A DNA stretch of 64,000 bases. Source: an uncultured Paracoccaceae bacterium (GTDB taxonomy: Bacteria > Pseudomonadota > Alphaproteobacteria > Rhodobacterales > Rhodobacteraceae). Location of the stretch: positions 1 to 64,000 of the forward strand of contig CANMVA010000003.1 in the NCBI GenBank assembly GCA_947501355.1. Direction: 5' to 3'. The position numbers and the translations under genes are program-made. Positions 43,613 to 52,022 of the stretch are shown in pieces (position 1 is the first letter of the stretch; each line of letters begins with the position of its first letter). A model generated the notes under the pieces. The model saw only the letters and a program-made list of their open reading frames with translations, was not told the DNA's origin and made no database searches.

Positions 43613-44905
43613 CTATTCGCGAAAGGCCTTGGTGAAGTAGTCCGTCAGCGGTTTCGTCAGATAGGCCAGCGGGGTGCGATCGCTGGTCTTGATGAAGGCC
43701 AGCGTGGGCATGCCGGGCAGAAGCGCTTGCCCGCCAAGCCGATCCAGATCGGTGCTGCGCGGCGTGATCTGCGCCGCGAAATAGGGCTCTCCGGTGACCG
43801 GATCGACAAGGGCGTCGGCGGACAGGTTGGTGATTTTGCCGGTCACCTCTGGCGTGCGACGTTGATCAAGGGCCGTGAAGTGGAGCGTAGCCGCCTGCCC
43901 GATGCGCACCTGATCAATGTGGATCGGGGCGACGCGCGCATTGATGACCAGCGGCTGGTCTTGCGGCACCACATACAGGATGGGGGAGGCGGGCTGAACC
44001 ACCGCACGCAGGGCAAAGACCTGGCTGTCGAGGATGCGGCCCGTCACAGGCGTGCGCACCTCCATCCGGGAGAGGCGGTCGCGCAGGGCGATGCGGCGTT
44101 CCGCCAGTTCGATCTGGCGCGTTTGAAGGTCGCGCAACTGGGTGATCGCGTCTTCGCGGCGGGTCGTGGTGAGGCTGATTTGCTGCAGCTTCAGCCCGGC
44201 AATCTCCCCCCGGAATTGCGCGATTGTGGCGTCCAACCGCCCCATCTCGCCGCGCAGGCGAGCGTCTTCGCGCTGCAAGGCCGACAGGCGACTGGCCTGG
44301 GCAAGACCGCGCTCCAGCAGGCTGCGCTGATCGGTGATTTCCGCGTCGATCAGCCTTTGCTGGGCCGCAAGAGCTGTGAGCTGCGCATGGGTGCCGTCGA
44401 TCTGATTTTCGATCTGTCGGGCATGTTCTGCAATCTGTTCGCTCTGTTCGGAAAGGGAGGTCAGCCGTGCACGAAAGAGGCGCGCCTGACCGGTTATCTG
44501 GTCCTGCACCTCGGCAGAGATCGCCGCTCGGTCAAGTAGCGGCGCGGGATAGGTCAGATCGCGCGCGCCGTCACGCTCGGCCACAAGGCGTGCCGTGCGC
44601 GCGAGGGTTTCAAAGTAATGACCGTCGACAACCGCAAGCTCGGACCGGAGCCGCGCATCGTCAAAGCGCATCACCACATCGCCTGCGGTGACGTGGTCGC
44701 CATCGCGCGCAAGGATCGCGCCGACGACGCCGCCTTCGGGGTGTTGGATCACTTGGCGGTGGCTTTGCACATCCACCGTACCGCTGGCGATAACCGCGCC
44801 GGCGATCCGGGCGGTGACAGACCACGCACCAAGCCCGCCGATCAGCACGACAAGAGCGGCAAGCCCGATCAGGATCGGGCGACGGGCGGACCAGGGCGCG
44901 CTCAT
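43613..44905 (-). CDS. HlyD/PrtE-type I secretion periplasmic adaptor
   Basis: 430 aa. One N-terminal membrane segment (LIGLAALVVLIGGLGAWSV) is followed by a biotinyl-lipoyl-like domain (GTVDVQSHRQVIQHPEGGVV, split), a long coiled coil (about 100-290) and the C-terminal beta-barrel with PGMPTLAFIKTSDRTPL and the AYLTKPLT signature. It links the ABC transporter to an outer-membrane TolC-like channel. It overlaps the ABC gene (ATGA). No TolC homologue is in the window. Confidence 0.9.
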   Translation of the reverse strand: MSAPWSARRPILIGLAALVVLIGGLGAWSVTARIAGAVIASGTVDVQSHRQVIQHPEGGVVGAILARDGDHVTAGDVVMRFDDARLRSELAVVDGHYFETLARTARLVAERDGARDLTYPAPLLDRAAISAEVQDQITGQARLFRARLTSLSEQSEQIAEHARQIENQIDGTHAQLTALAAQQRLIDAEITDQRSLLERGLAQASRLSALQREDARLRGEMGRLDATIAQFRGEIAGLKLQQISLTTTRREDAITQLRDLQTRQIELAERRIALRDRLSRMEVRTPVTGRILDSQVFALRAVVQPASPILYVVPQDQPLVINARVAPIHIDQVRIGQAATLHFTALDQRRTPEVTGKITNLSADALVDPVTGEPYFAAQITPRSTDLDRLGGQALLPGMPTLAFIKTSDRTPLAYLTKPLTDYFTKAFRE

Positions 44906-46638
44906 AGGCTGGCCCTTCGCGTGAGGGTTGTCTGCACCGCATCGGCGTTTTGCACCATGGATCGGAGGATCTCATCGCGCGGACCGATGGCGGTGATCTG
45001 GCCCTTATCAAGAACCAAAAGCCGGTCACATTCGCTGATCGCCATCGGCCGGTGGGTCATGATGAGGGCGGCGCGTCCGGCGTCTTTGCACGCGCGCACG
45101 GCGCGGTTCAGCGCATCTGAGCCTTCGGCGTCCAAAGCGGCGTTGGGCTCATCGAGAATGAGCAAAACCGGGTCGCCGTAAAAGGCGCGGGCAAGCCCGA
45201 TACGTTGGCGCTGCCCGCCGGAAAGCGGGCCGTCGGTCCCTTGAAGAGGGGTGTCATACCCCATCGGCAGGCTGGTGATCAGATCATGGGCCTGCGCGGC
45301 TTTTGCCGCCCGGATCACGGCTTCCGGATCGGGGTCGGGGGACATGCGGGCGATATTCTCGGCCACGGTGCCGGAAAAGAGCGTCACATGTTGGGGCAGG
45401 TATCCGATATGGCGGCCCAGATTGGCGCTGCCATATTGGTCAAGCGTTGCGCCGTCCAGCCGGACCGCGCCCGCCGCCGGAGGCCAGAGGCCGGTCAGCA
45501 CCCGCGCAAGGCTCGATTTTCCCGACCCGGAGCGCCCGATGATCCCCAGCGCTTCACCGGCGTGAAGCTGAAACGAGATGTTGCGCAGATTGGGGAGGGC
45601 GGCACCGGGTGGCCCTGCGATCAGGCCGGTGACATCAAGTTGCGCCTTGGGCGTGGGCAGGGGGGAGCGCGCGGCCTCTGCCGGTATGGTGTGCAGCAGG
45701 TTGGCAAGGCGCGCCCACCCGGCGCGGGCGCGTTGCAGCGCAGGCCAATGGGCGAGCGATTGCTCCACCGGGGCAAGCCCGCGGCCCAGCAGAATTGAGG
45801 CAGCGATCATCGCGCCTGCGGTCATTTGATTTTGCAGCACCAGCCACGCACCAAGCGCGAGCATGGCCGATTGTAGAAACAGGCGGAACGCCTTGGTGGC
45901 CGAGGTGAAACTGCCGGTCCAGTCGGCGGCGTCCACGCTTTGGGCAAGTGCGGCGCGGCGCTGCGTCGACCAGCGCGTGGCGAGGGGCCCCTGCATGACT
46001 TGCGCGCGCAGAATATCGCTGGCCTGACGGGCATCCTCTGCCATGGCATGGGCTGCCCCATGTGTCTCTTGCGCGGTCAGCGTGGCCTGGCGTGTCAGGC
46101 GTTGGTTCAGCACTGTGAGCGTGATCAGCACGCCCGCACCCGCAAGGGCAAGCCAGCCCAGCATCGGGTGGAAGACAAAGATAGCGGCCAGAAAAAGCGG
46201 CGTCCACGGGATATCGAGAAACGCGAGCATCGCCGGGGAGGAGAGAAGCGACTGGATCGCGTCCAGATCGCGCAGGCCAGAGGCAGGTTGCGCCCGCGCG
46301 GAGGGGTGGGCCGCGCTGGCGATCTGTGCATCGAACACGCGTCTGTCCAACGCATCCTGAAAGCGCGCGCCAAGCCGGGCGAGGATGCGCCCGCGCGCGT
46401 AGTCCAACACGCCCATCAGCGCGTAAAGCAGCGCCACGAGCAGGAAAAGCGCGACCAGAGTTTCCTCGGACCGGGAGGCCAGCACACGGTCATAAACCTG
46501 CAGCATGAAAAGCGGCCCGGTCAGCATCAAGAGGTTCACGAAAACACTGAAAAGAAAGCCATAGGCGATCAGGCCGCGCCCGTGATCGCGCGCTGCGCGC
46601 AGCTCTGCCACGCCGTGATCTGTGCCTTGGTTTCCCAA
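44902..46638 (-). CDS. Type I secretion ABC transporter, PrtD-like
   Basis: 578 aa by the proposed start. A six-segment exporter membrane domain (about 20-300) with LLMLTGPLFMLQVYDRVLASRSEETL is followed by a nucleotide-binding domain: GRSGSGKSSL (Walker A), LSGGQRQRIGLARAF (signature) and LILDEPNAALD (Walker B). It energises one-step secretion of RTX-type proteins; the RTX protein at 8.6 kb is a candidate. The frame extends to 46800, but it would overlap the divergent gene at 46742. TTG at 46638 fits the family's N-terminus; GTG at about 46614 is an alternative. Confidence 0.85.
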   Translation of the reverse strand: MGNQGTDHGVAELRAARDHGRGLIAYGFLFSVFVNLLMLTGPLFMLQVYDRVLASRSEETLVALFLLVALLYALMGVLDYARGRILARLGARFQDALDRRVFDAQIASAAHPSARAQPASGLRDLDAIQSLLSSPAMLAFLDIPWTPLFLAAIFVFHPMLGWLALAGAGVLITLTVLNQRLTRQATLTAQETHGAAHAMAEDARQASDILRAQVMQGPLATRWSTQRRAALAQSVDAADWTGSFTSATKAFRLFLQSAMLALGAWLVLQNQMTAGAMIAASILLGRGLAPVEQSLAHWPALQRARAGWARLANLLHTIPAEAARSPLPTPKAQLDVTGLIAGPPGAALPNLRNISFQLHAGEALGIIGRSGSGKSSLARVLTGLWPPAAGAVRLDGATLDQYGSANLGRHIGYLPQHVTLFSGTVAENIARMSPDPDPEAVIRAAKAAQAHDLITSLPMGYDTPLQGTDGPLSGGQRQRIGLARAFYGDPVLLILDEPNAALDAEGSDALNRAVRACKDAGRAALIMTHRPMAISECDRLLVLDKGQITAIGPRDEILRSMVQNADAVQTTLTRRASL

Positions 46639-46741
46639 TGTCCCTCGCCATAGGTCCGGCCCCCGGCCTGTGATGGGCGGAGGCTTGCCGGTGATAAAGC
46701 CTGCGCTGGCACTGTTCCGGAAAACCCTTAAATAACCCTTT

Positions 46742-47008
46742 ATGGATATACGCCCTCCCCTCGACAAACCCCGCATGATGGACCGGATGGTCCTGCCCAA
46801 TCATGATGTGCAAGGCGTGCGGCGGATCAGCGAAGAGCTGTCGCTGGTCTATGTCGAGGACCCCGATGTGGTCTTTTTGAAGGTCGCCTATCCGGGCAAT
46901 GTTCAGTTCAACCGCATCACGCGCGCCACGGCAGAGGCGCTCTGTAAGGGTCTTGTCGACTGGCTGGATGAGCGACCCGAACCCGCGGCACAAACAGTGT
47001 CGGGATAA
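46742..47008 (+). CDS. Conserved-looking hypothetical protein
   Basis: 88 aa. The frame has strong GC-rich third positions, no signal peptide and no membrane segment, with a two-part pattern: SEELSLVYVEDPDVVFLKVA then a helix ITRATAEALCKGLVDWLDE. No family is recognised. It stands upstream of zur, in the same direction with 54 bp between, and is divergent from the ABC transporter gene. Because the Zur-box-like site lies between it and zur, it is probably not in the zinc operon. Confidence 0.6.
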   Translation: MDIRPPLDKPRMMDRMVLPNHDVQGVRRISEELSLVYVEDPDVVFLKVAYPGNVQFNRITRATAEALCKGLVDWLDERPEPAAQTVSG

Positions 47009-47024
47009 GGTTGCATCCGGGACA

Positions 47025-47039
47025 TGTTATAGTATAACA
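47025..47039. promoter_or_regulatory. Zur-box-like palindrome upstream of zur
   Basis: TGTTATA-G-TATAACA is a perfect 15 bp dyad (one central base), 23 bp before the zur ATG. It matches the alphaproteobacterial Zur-box pattern (GTTATa-n-tATAAC). It implies zinc-dependent autorepression of zur-znuCB. Match to consensus is from memory, binding is inferred. Confidence 0.75.
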
Positions 47040-47062
47040 ATGCTCCTCGCGAAGGAGCGCTC

Positions 47063-47542
47063 ATGTCTGCCATCGGATTTCATCCTCACAACCATGACAG
47101 TTGCATCCAGACCGGCGTCTCGGCGGCGGCGGAGACCTGTGCGGCGGAAGGTTTGCAACTGACCGATGTGCGTCGCCGGGTGTTGGAAATCTTGCTGGAA
47201 AAGCACCATGCTCTGGGTGCGTATGATATCCTGGAAGTGCTGCGCAGCGAAGGGATGGGGTCGCAACCGCCGGTGGCCTATCGCGCACTGGACTTTCTTA
47301 CGAAACACGGGTTCGCCCATAAGATCGAGCGGCTCAACAAGTTTGTGGCCTGCTCGGATATCGGGGGCGATCACACACCCGCTTTTCTGATTTGCACCGG
47401 CTGCGATCTGGTGGCCGAGGCGCATCTGGACGCGTCGACCGGGCGGTTGACGAAAGCGGCTGAGGCGGTGGGGTTCACCATCGAGCGCGCGGTGCTGGAG
47501 GCCGAAGGCCTGTGCCAGACTTGCCGCGAGGCCGCGGCCTGA
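47063..47542 (+). CDS. zur: Zur, zinc-responsive Fur-family repressor
   Basis: 159 aa. A helical N-terminus (LTDVRRRVLEILLEKHHALGAYDILEVL) and winged-helix part with PPVAYRALDFLTKHGFAHKIE precede a C-terminal domain with the two CxxC pairs, CTGCDL and CQTC, that bind structural zinc; His-rich starts (FHPHNHD) and HTPAF add ligands. Placement before znuCB and the palindrome upstream mark it as Zur rather than Fur. AAGGAG lies five to six bases before ATG. It represses zinc uptake when zinc is replete. The znuC ATG overlaps the stop (TGATG). Confidence 0.9.
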   Translation: MSAIGFHPHNHDSCIQTGVSAAAETCAAEGLQLTDVRRRVLEILLEKHHALGAYDILEVLRSEGMGSQPPVAYRALDFLTKHGFAHKIERLNKFVACSDIGGDHTPAFLICTGCDLVAEAHLDASTGRLTKAAEAVGFTIERAVLEAEGLCQTCREAAA

Positions 47543-48303
47543 TGAGCCTGATTTCGTTGGAACATATGAGCGTCCGTCTGGGCGGCAACACGGTCCTGCA
47601 GGACGTAAGTTTTGCAATGCAGCCGGGCGAGATCGTGACGATTGTCGGCCCGAACGGGTCGGGCAAGTCTACGATGTTGCGCAGCATTATCGGAGCTTTG
47701 ACCCCGGATCATGGGCGCGTCATACGGCAAGACGGGCTGCGAATCGGCTATGTGCCGCAGAGCCTTGCGATTGACCCCACGCTGCCGATGCCTGTGCATC
47801 GCTTCATGGCGCTGCCGGTCCGCGTGCCCCGTGCCAAAATCGCCGAGGCGCTTGAGACGGCGGGCGTCGCGGGTCTGGCGGATCGCGCGATGACCGATCT
47901 GTCGGGAGGCCAGTTCCAGCGGGTTCTCTTGGCGCGGGCGTTGCTGGGCGATCCGCATCTGCTGATCCTCGATGAGGCAACGCAGGGGTTGGATCAACCC
48001 GGCTCGGCCGCGTTCTATCGCCAGATTGAGGATGTGCGCGCCCGGCTTGGGTGCGGTATCCTGATGGTCAGCCACGAGCTGCATGTGGTGATGAGCGCCT
48101 CGGACCGGGTGATCTGCCTGAACGGCCATGTGTGCTGCGAAGGGCGCCCCGAGATCGTGGCGGAGGCCCCGGCCTATCGCGCGTTGTTCGGGTCGGGCAC
48201 TCAAGGGGCGCTGGCGCTTTATCGGCACGAGCATACCCATTCCCATGATCACGGGCATGACCATAAACATGACCATGATCACGACCATGAGCACAGCCAC
48301 TGA
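47542..48303 (+). CDS. znuC: ZnuC, zinc ABC transporter ATPase
   Basis: 253 aa. Walker A VGPNGSGKSTML near residue 35, signature LSGGQFQRVLLARALL near 122 and Walker B LLILDEATQGLD near 142 are complete. The C-terminus carries a His/Asp-rich tail with 13 His in the last 25 residues, a likely zinc-binding or sensing extension. It couples ATP hydrolysis to zinc import through ZnuB. The ATG at 47542 overlaps zur's stop and its own stop overlaps the znuB ATG, so the three are cotranslated. Confidence 0.92.
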   Translation: MSLISLEHMSVRLGGNTVLQDVSFAMQPGEIVTIVGPNGSGKSTMLRSIIGALTPDHGRVIRQDGLRIGYVPQSLAIDPTLPMPVHRFMALPVRVPRAKIAEALETAGVAGLADRAMTDLSGGQFQRVLLARALLGDPHLLILDEATQGLDQPGSAAFYRQIEDVRARLGCGILMVSHELHVVMSASDRVICLNGHVCCEGRPEIVAEAPAYRALFGSGTQGALALYRHEHTHSHDHGHDHKHDHDHDHEHSH

Positions 48304-49097
48304 TGCTGGATGATTTCCTGATCCGGGCCGCTCTTGCGGGCGTGGGCGTGGCGATTGCGACGGCCCCGCTGGGGTGTTTCGTCGTCTGGCGGCGCATGGC
48401 CTATTTCGGGGATGCGACCGCCCATGCGGCGATCCTTGGGGTCGCGCTGTCGCTGACGCTTTCCGCCTCGATTTTTGGGGGCGTTCTGGTGGTCGCCTTG
48501 CTGATGGCGTTCGCAGTGTCCAGCTTGTCGGGCAAGGGCTACGCGGTGGACACGTTATTGGGCGTCTTGGCCCATTCGGCGCTGGCGTTTGGCCTTGTGG
48601 CGGTGTCGTTCCTGCAAGGGGTGCGGATCGACTTGATGGCCTATCTCTTTGGTGACGTTTTGGCTGTGACCCGTGGCGATCTGGCTGTGATCTGGGGCGG
48701 GGCTGCGTTGGTTCTGGCGTTGACGATGTGGCGCTGGTCGGCCTTGCTGACGGCGACGCTGAACCCCGATCTGGCTTATGCCAGCAACATCGACCCCAAG
48801 CGAGAGCAGTTGATCCTGACGGTGGCCTTGGCGCTGGTCGTGGCGGTCGCGATCAAGGTTGTGGGCGCTTTGCTGATCGGGGCGTTGCTGGTCATCCCGG
48901 CTGCCACCGCGCGCCCCTTCGCGCGCACGCCTGAGGCGATGGCGGTGATGGCGGCGACCTTGGGCAGTTGCGCGGCTTTGGGTGGCCTGTGGGCAGCGTT
49001 TCATTTCGACACGCCGACCGGGCCGACCATCGTCTGTGTGGCGGCGGTACTGTTTGCGGCGTCAAACTTCGCTGCGTTGCTGCGCCGCGCGGTCTGA
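48303..49097 (+). CDS. znuB: ZnuB, zinc ABC transporter permease
   Basis: 264 aa ABC-3 family permease with about eight to nine hydrophobic segments. AYFGDATAHAAILGVAL near residue 33 and the ALLIGALLVIPAATA loop near 190 are typical of ZnuB/MntB-type permeases. It forms the inner-membrane channel for zinc taken from a ZnuA binding protein. No znuA is present in this window, so it must be elsewhere. The last 36 bp overlap the 3' end of modC on the opposite strand. Confidence 0.9.
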   Translation: MLDDFLIRAALAGVGVAIATAPLGCFVVWRRMAYFGDATAHAAILGVALSLTLSASIFGGVLVVALLMAFAVSSLSGKGYAVDTLLGVLAHSALAFGLVAVSFLQGVRIDLMAYLFGDVLAVTRGDLAVIWGGAALVLALTMWRWSALLTATLNPDLAYASNIDPKREQLILTVALALVVAVAIKVVGALLIGALLVIPAATARPFARTPEAMAVMAATLGSCAALGGLWAAFHFDTPTGPTIVCVAAVLFAASNFAALLRRAV

Positions 49098-50174
49098 GCC
49101 GATATCGGCGCGCGCCACAGACACGGTTTTCACGACAGCGTAACAGGTGGCCCCTTCGGCCAGCTCCAGCGCTTGGGCAGAGCGGCGGGTGACGCGGGCG
49201 AGCACTTGATCCTCGCCCGATGCCATCTGCACCAGCACGCCGGGACCGTCGCCTTTCAGCAGCGACGTGACCGTGCCAGGCAGGATGTTGAGCGCAGAAA
49301 GCCCCGCAGGCCGGGTGCGCGACAGGATCACGTCCTGGGCCTGAATACGCACGCGCACGGTCGCACCGAGCTGCGCCTCCACCCGCGGCAGAAAAAGCCG
49401 CCCGGCAGAGGTTTCAAGCTCGCTCAGCCCGTCATCATGGTGGTGCAGCACACGCGCCTGGATCACGGCGCCCGCATCGCGGACACCCAGTTGCGAGACG
49501 GCCGCGGGGTCTGACAGCACCTCGGTGGCGGGGCCGGTGCGCACGACGTTGCCGTCCTCCAAAACGATGACGGTAGTGGCCAGGCGCGCGACCTCGGCCA
49601 CGGAGTGACTGACATAGAGAATCGGGATTTGCGCCTCGCTGTGCAGGCGTTCCAGATAGGGCAGGATTTCGGCCTTGCGGGGGGCATCAAGGGCGGCGAG
49701 CGGCTCGTCCAGCAGCAGCACATCCGGGCGGGCCAGCAAGGCGCGGCCCATGGCGACGCGCTGGGTTTCGCCGCCCGAAAGCGCCAGCGGCGCGCGCTCA
49801 AACAGGTGATCAATGCCCAGCAGGTCGGTGATGCGCGCCAGTTCCTTGGCTGAGGCCGCGCCGCCCCACCAGCGCCCATAGGTGAGGTTTCGTGCCACGC
49901 TCATATGCGGAAAGAGGCGGGCATCCTGAAAGACATATCCAACCCGGCGTTGGGGCGTCGGGACATGCAGCTTTTTGTCCGTGTCTAACAAGATGCGCCC
50001 GTTCACGGTGACCGCGCCTGCGTCAGGTTTCAGCAGGCCCGCCACGGCATTCACCACGGTCGTCTTGCCGGAACCCGATTTGCCGAAAAGCGCTGTCACG
50101 CCGCTGGGGGCGTCAAAGGCCGCGTCCAGCGTGAAGCCGGGAAAGGCGTGGCGGAGGCGGACCGAAAGGCTCAT
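49062..50174 (-). CDS. modC: ModC, molybdate ABC transporter ATPase
   Basis: 370 aa. Walker A GKSGSGKTTVV near residue 35, a QDARLFPHMSVARNL Q-loop part, signature LSGGETQRVAMGRALL near 125 and Walker B LLLDEPLAALD near 150. The C-terminus is a TOBE/Mop domain (SALNILPGTVTSLL) that binds oxyanions. It powers molybdate uptake. ATG at 50174 forms an ATGA overlap with modB. Tail-to-tail overlap with znuB is 36 bp. Confidence 0.93.
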   Translation of the reverse strand: MSLSVRLRHAFPGFTLDAAFDAPSGVTALFGKSGSGKTTVVNAVAGLLKPDAGAVTVNGRILLDTDKKLHVPTPQRRVGYVFQDARLFPHMSVARNLTYGRWWGGAASAKELARITDLLGIDHLFERAPLALSGGETQRVAMGRALLARPDVLLLDEPLAALDAPRKAEILPYLERLHSEAQIPILYVSHSVAEVARLATTVIVLEDGNVVRTGPATEVLSDPAAVSQLGVRDAGAVIQARVLHHHDDGLSELETSAGRLFLPRVEAQLGATVRVRIQAQDVILSRTRPAGLSALNILPGTVTSLLKGDGPGVLVQMASGEDQVLARVTRRSAQALELAEGATCYAVVKTVSVARADIGSDRAAQQRSEV

Positions 50175-50842
50175 GCGCGCACCCTTCTGGCCAACCATTC
50201 GGACACCAGAAGGGCCCCCATGGCGAGGATCACGGACAGGATCACAAGGCGGATCACGGCGCTTTCGCCGCCGGGCACTTGCAACGCTGTATAGATCGCT
50301 GAAGGTAACGTCTGCGTCTCGCCGGGGATGTTGGAGACGAAGGTGATCGTGGCCCCGAACTCCCCCATCGCTTTGGCAAAGGCGAGGATCGCGCCCGCGA
50401 TGATGCCGGGCAGGGTGAGCGGCAGGGTGATTGTCAGAAACACCATCAGGCGGGATGCGCCCAAGGTGGCGGCGGCATCTTCGATGCGCGGATCGACAGC
50501 CTCAATCGCCAGCCGGATTGCGCGCACCATCAGCGGGAAAGCCATGATCGCGGCGGCTAGGGCTGCGCCCGTCCAGCGGAAGGCGAGGACGAGGCCGAAG
50601 GTTTCCTCCAGCCACGCCCCGATGGGCGCGCGGCGTCCGAAGGTCAGCAGAAGGAGGTAGCCCGTGACCACCGGAGGCAGGATCAGCGGCAGGTGCACGA
50701 TGCCGTTCAGAAGCTGTTTGCCGGGGAAGTTGCCCCGCGCCAGAACGAGCGCTGTTAGAATACCGAAGGGCAGGCTAAGTGCTGTGGCCCAAAGCGAAAC
50801 CTTCAGCGACAGCGTCACGACCTCCCATTCCAGCGGGGTCAT
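50171..50842 (-). CDS. modB: ModB, molybdate ABC transporter permease
   Basis: 223 aa with five to six hydrophobic segments. The EAA loop appears as DAAATLGASRLMVFLTITLPLTLPG, the ATPase contact of the permease, and FAKAMGEFGATITFVSNIPGET is a ModB-type block. It forms the inner-membrane molybdate channel. ATG at 50842 overlaps the modA stop (ATGA); the longer frame to 51118 reads modA sequence out of frame. Order modA-modB-modC is the usual one. Confidence 0.93.
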   Translation of the reverse strand: MTPLEWEVVTLSLKVSLWATALSLPFGILTALVLARGNFPGKQLLNGIVHLPLILPPVVTGYLLLLTFGRRAPIGAWLEETFGLVLAFRWTGAALAAAIMAFPLMVRAIRLAIEAVDPRIEDAAATLGASRLMVFLTITLPLTLPGIIAGAILAFAKAMGEFGATITFVSNIPGETQTLPSAIYTALQVPGGESAVIRLVILSVILAMGALLVSEWLARRVRA

Positions 50843-51570
50843 GGTAAGACCTCGAACCCGTGGTGGGTAAAGAGGGCGGTGGACGCTTTGAGGTGATCCA
50901 GAAAGGCGCGCGTGACTGCGCGGTCGGTCAGGGCTGCGACCGGATAGCGGATGGGCGGATGGCTGGCTGGATCGAACGTCGCGACTGTTGTGACACGCGC
51001 ATCGGCTTGGGCGTCGGTTGCATAGACGATGCCCAAAGGTGCCTCGCCCAAGGCGACCAGCGCGAGGGCTGCGCGGACATTGTCGGTTTGAGCAACGGAT
51101 GGGGCGAGGGCGCGCCACAGCCCCAGATGGGTGAGCGCAGCTTTGCCGTATTGCCCCGCGGGCACGGCCTCGACCAGCGCCATGGCCAAGGGGCCGTCTG
51201 CAAGGCGCGCGGTGAGGGCATCGGCGGTCAGCGGGACAGGGTCCGATGGGGCAGGCGCGATCATCACAAGGCGGTTGCCCAGCAGATCACGGCGGGTGCC
51301 GGGGAGGATGTCGTCAGCGACCGTGTCCATCCAGTCGGGGTTGGCCGACAGAAAGACATCCGCTGGCGCACCGGACAGGATTTGCCGCGCAAGGGCCGCG
51401 CTGCCCGCGACCGAGAGCGTGACCTGATGGCCCGTCTCGGCCTCGAACTCGGCGGCGATTTCTCCCAGAACGGAGGTGAGGCTGGAGGCCGCGAAAACTG
51501 TCACGCGCTCTGCCCACGCGGCGGGCGCATGGAGCACAAGAAAGGCCAGCAACAGGAAGGTGGAGCGCAT
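50839..51570 (-). CDS. modA: ModA, periplasmic molybdate-binding protein
   Basis: 243 aa. A signal peptide (MRSTFLLLAFLVLHAPAAWA) is followed by the molybdate-binding pattern FAASSLTSVLGEIAAEFE (Ser residues contact the oxyanion), SVAGSAALARQI, and later PLGIVYATDAQAD. It captures molybdate or tungstate in the periplasm for ModBC. It is 60 bp after the ModE-like regulator gene, in the same direction, so the regulator may be the operon's first gene. Confidence 0.92.
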   Translation of the reverse strand: MRSTFLLLAFLVLHAPAAWAERVTVFAASSLTSVLGEIAAEFEAETGHQVTLSVAGSAALARQILSGAPADVFLSANPDWMDTVADDILPGTRRDLLGNRLVMIAPAPSDPVPLTADALTARLADGPLAMALVEAVPAGQYGKAALTHLGLWRALAPSVAQTDNVRAALALVALGEAPLGIVYATDAQADARVTTVATFDPASHPPIRYPVAALTDRAVTRAFLDHLKASTALFTHHGFEVLP

Positions 51571-51630
51571 CGGGACCAGACCGTTAGGTTCGACGGGAAA
51601 TATCGCTTTTCACAAAGCCCCGCGCAAGGT

Positions 51631-51984
51631 TTATTTGGGAGCGAGCAAGTCCGAGAGCGCATCGATATCCGCTTCGCTCGCCGTCTCCACCCGCGCCATC
51701 ATGGTGCGGTAGAGGGTCAGAACCTCGCGGCCCGTGTCGCTCAGATGCGCGCCGCCGCCTTCCGGACCGCCGCGCGCGCTGATCACCAAAGGGGCGCGAT
51801 AGGCGCTGTTCATCTCGTCCACGAGAGTCCAGGCGCGTTTGTAGCTCATCTTCATGGCGCGCCCTGCCGCCGAGATGGAGCCGGTCTCGTCGATCAACTC
51901 CAACAGATCGGCCTTGCCCGGCCCCAGCATGGTGGAGCCGAAATACACGCGCAGGCGCAAGCGGGGAAGGGGGGTGTCGCTCAT
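51631..51984 (-). CDS. ModE-like LysR-type HTH regulator without Mop domains
   Basis: 117 aa. It has the N-terminal ModE DNA-binding domain: RLRVYFGSTMLGPGKADLLELI, then SISAAGRAMKMSYKRAWTLVDEM with the winged helix-turn-helix, and RGGPEGGGAHLSDTGREVL. E. coli ModE has two further Mop domains that bind molybdate, which are absent here. It could regulate modABC through a partner or respond differently. It directly precedes modA on the same strand. Confidence 0.85.
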   Translation of the reverse strand: MSDTPLPRLRLRVYFGSTMLGPGKADLLELIDETGSISAAGRAMKMSYKRAWTLVDEMNSAYRAPLVISARGGPEGGGAHLSDTGREVLTLYRTMMARVETASEADIDALSDLLAPK

Positions 51985-52022
51985 GGCCCTACCGTCCGGG
52001 GATGGACGGCGATTTGCAAGCC

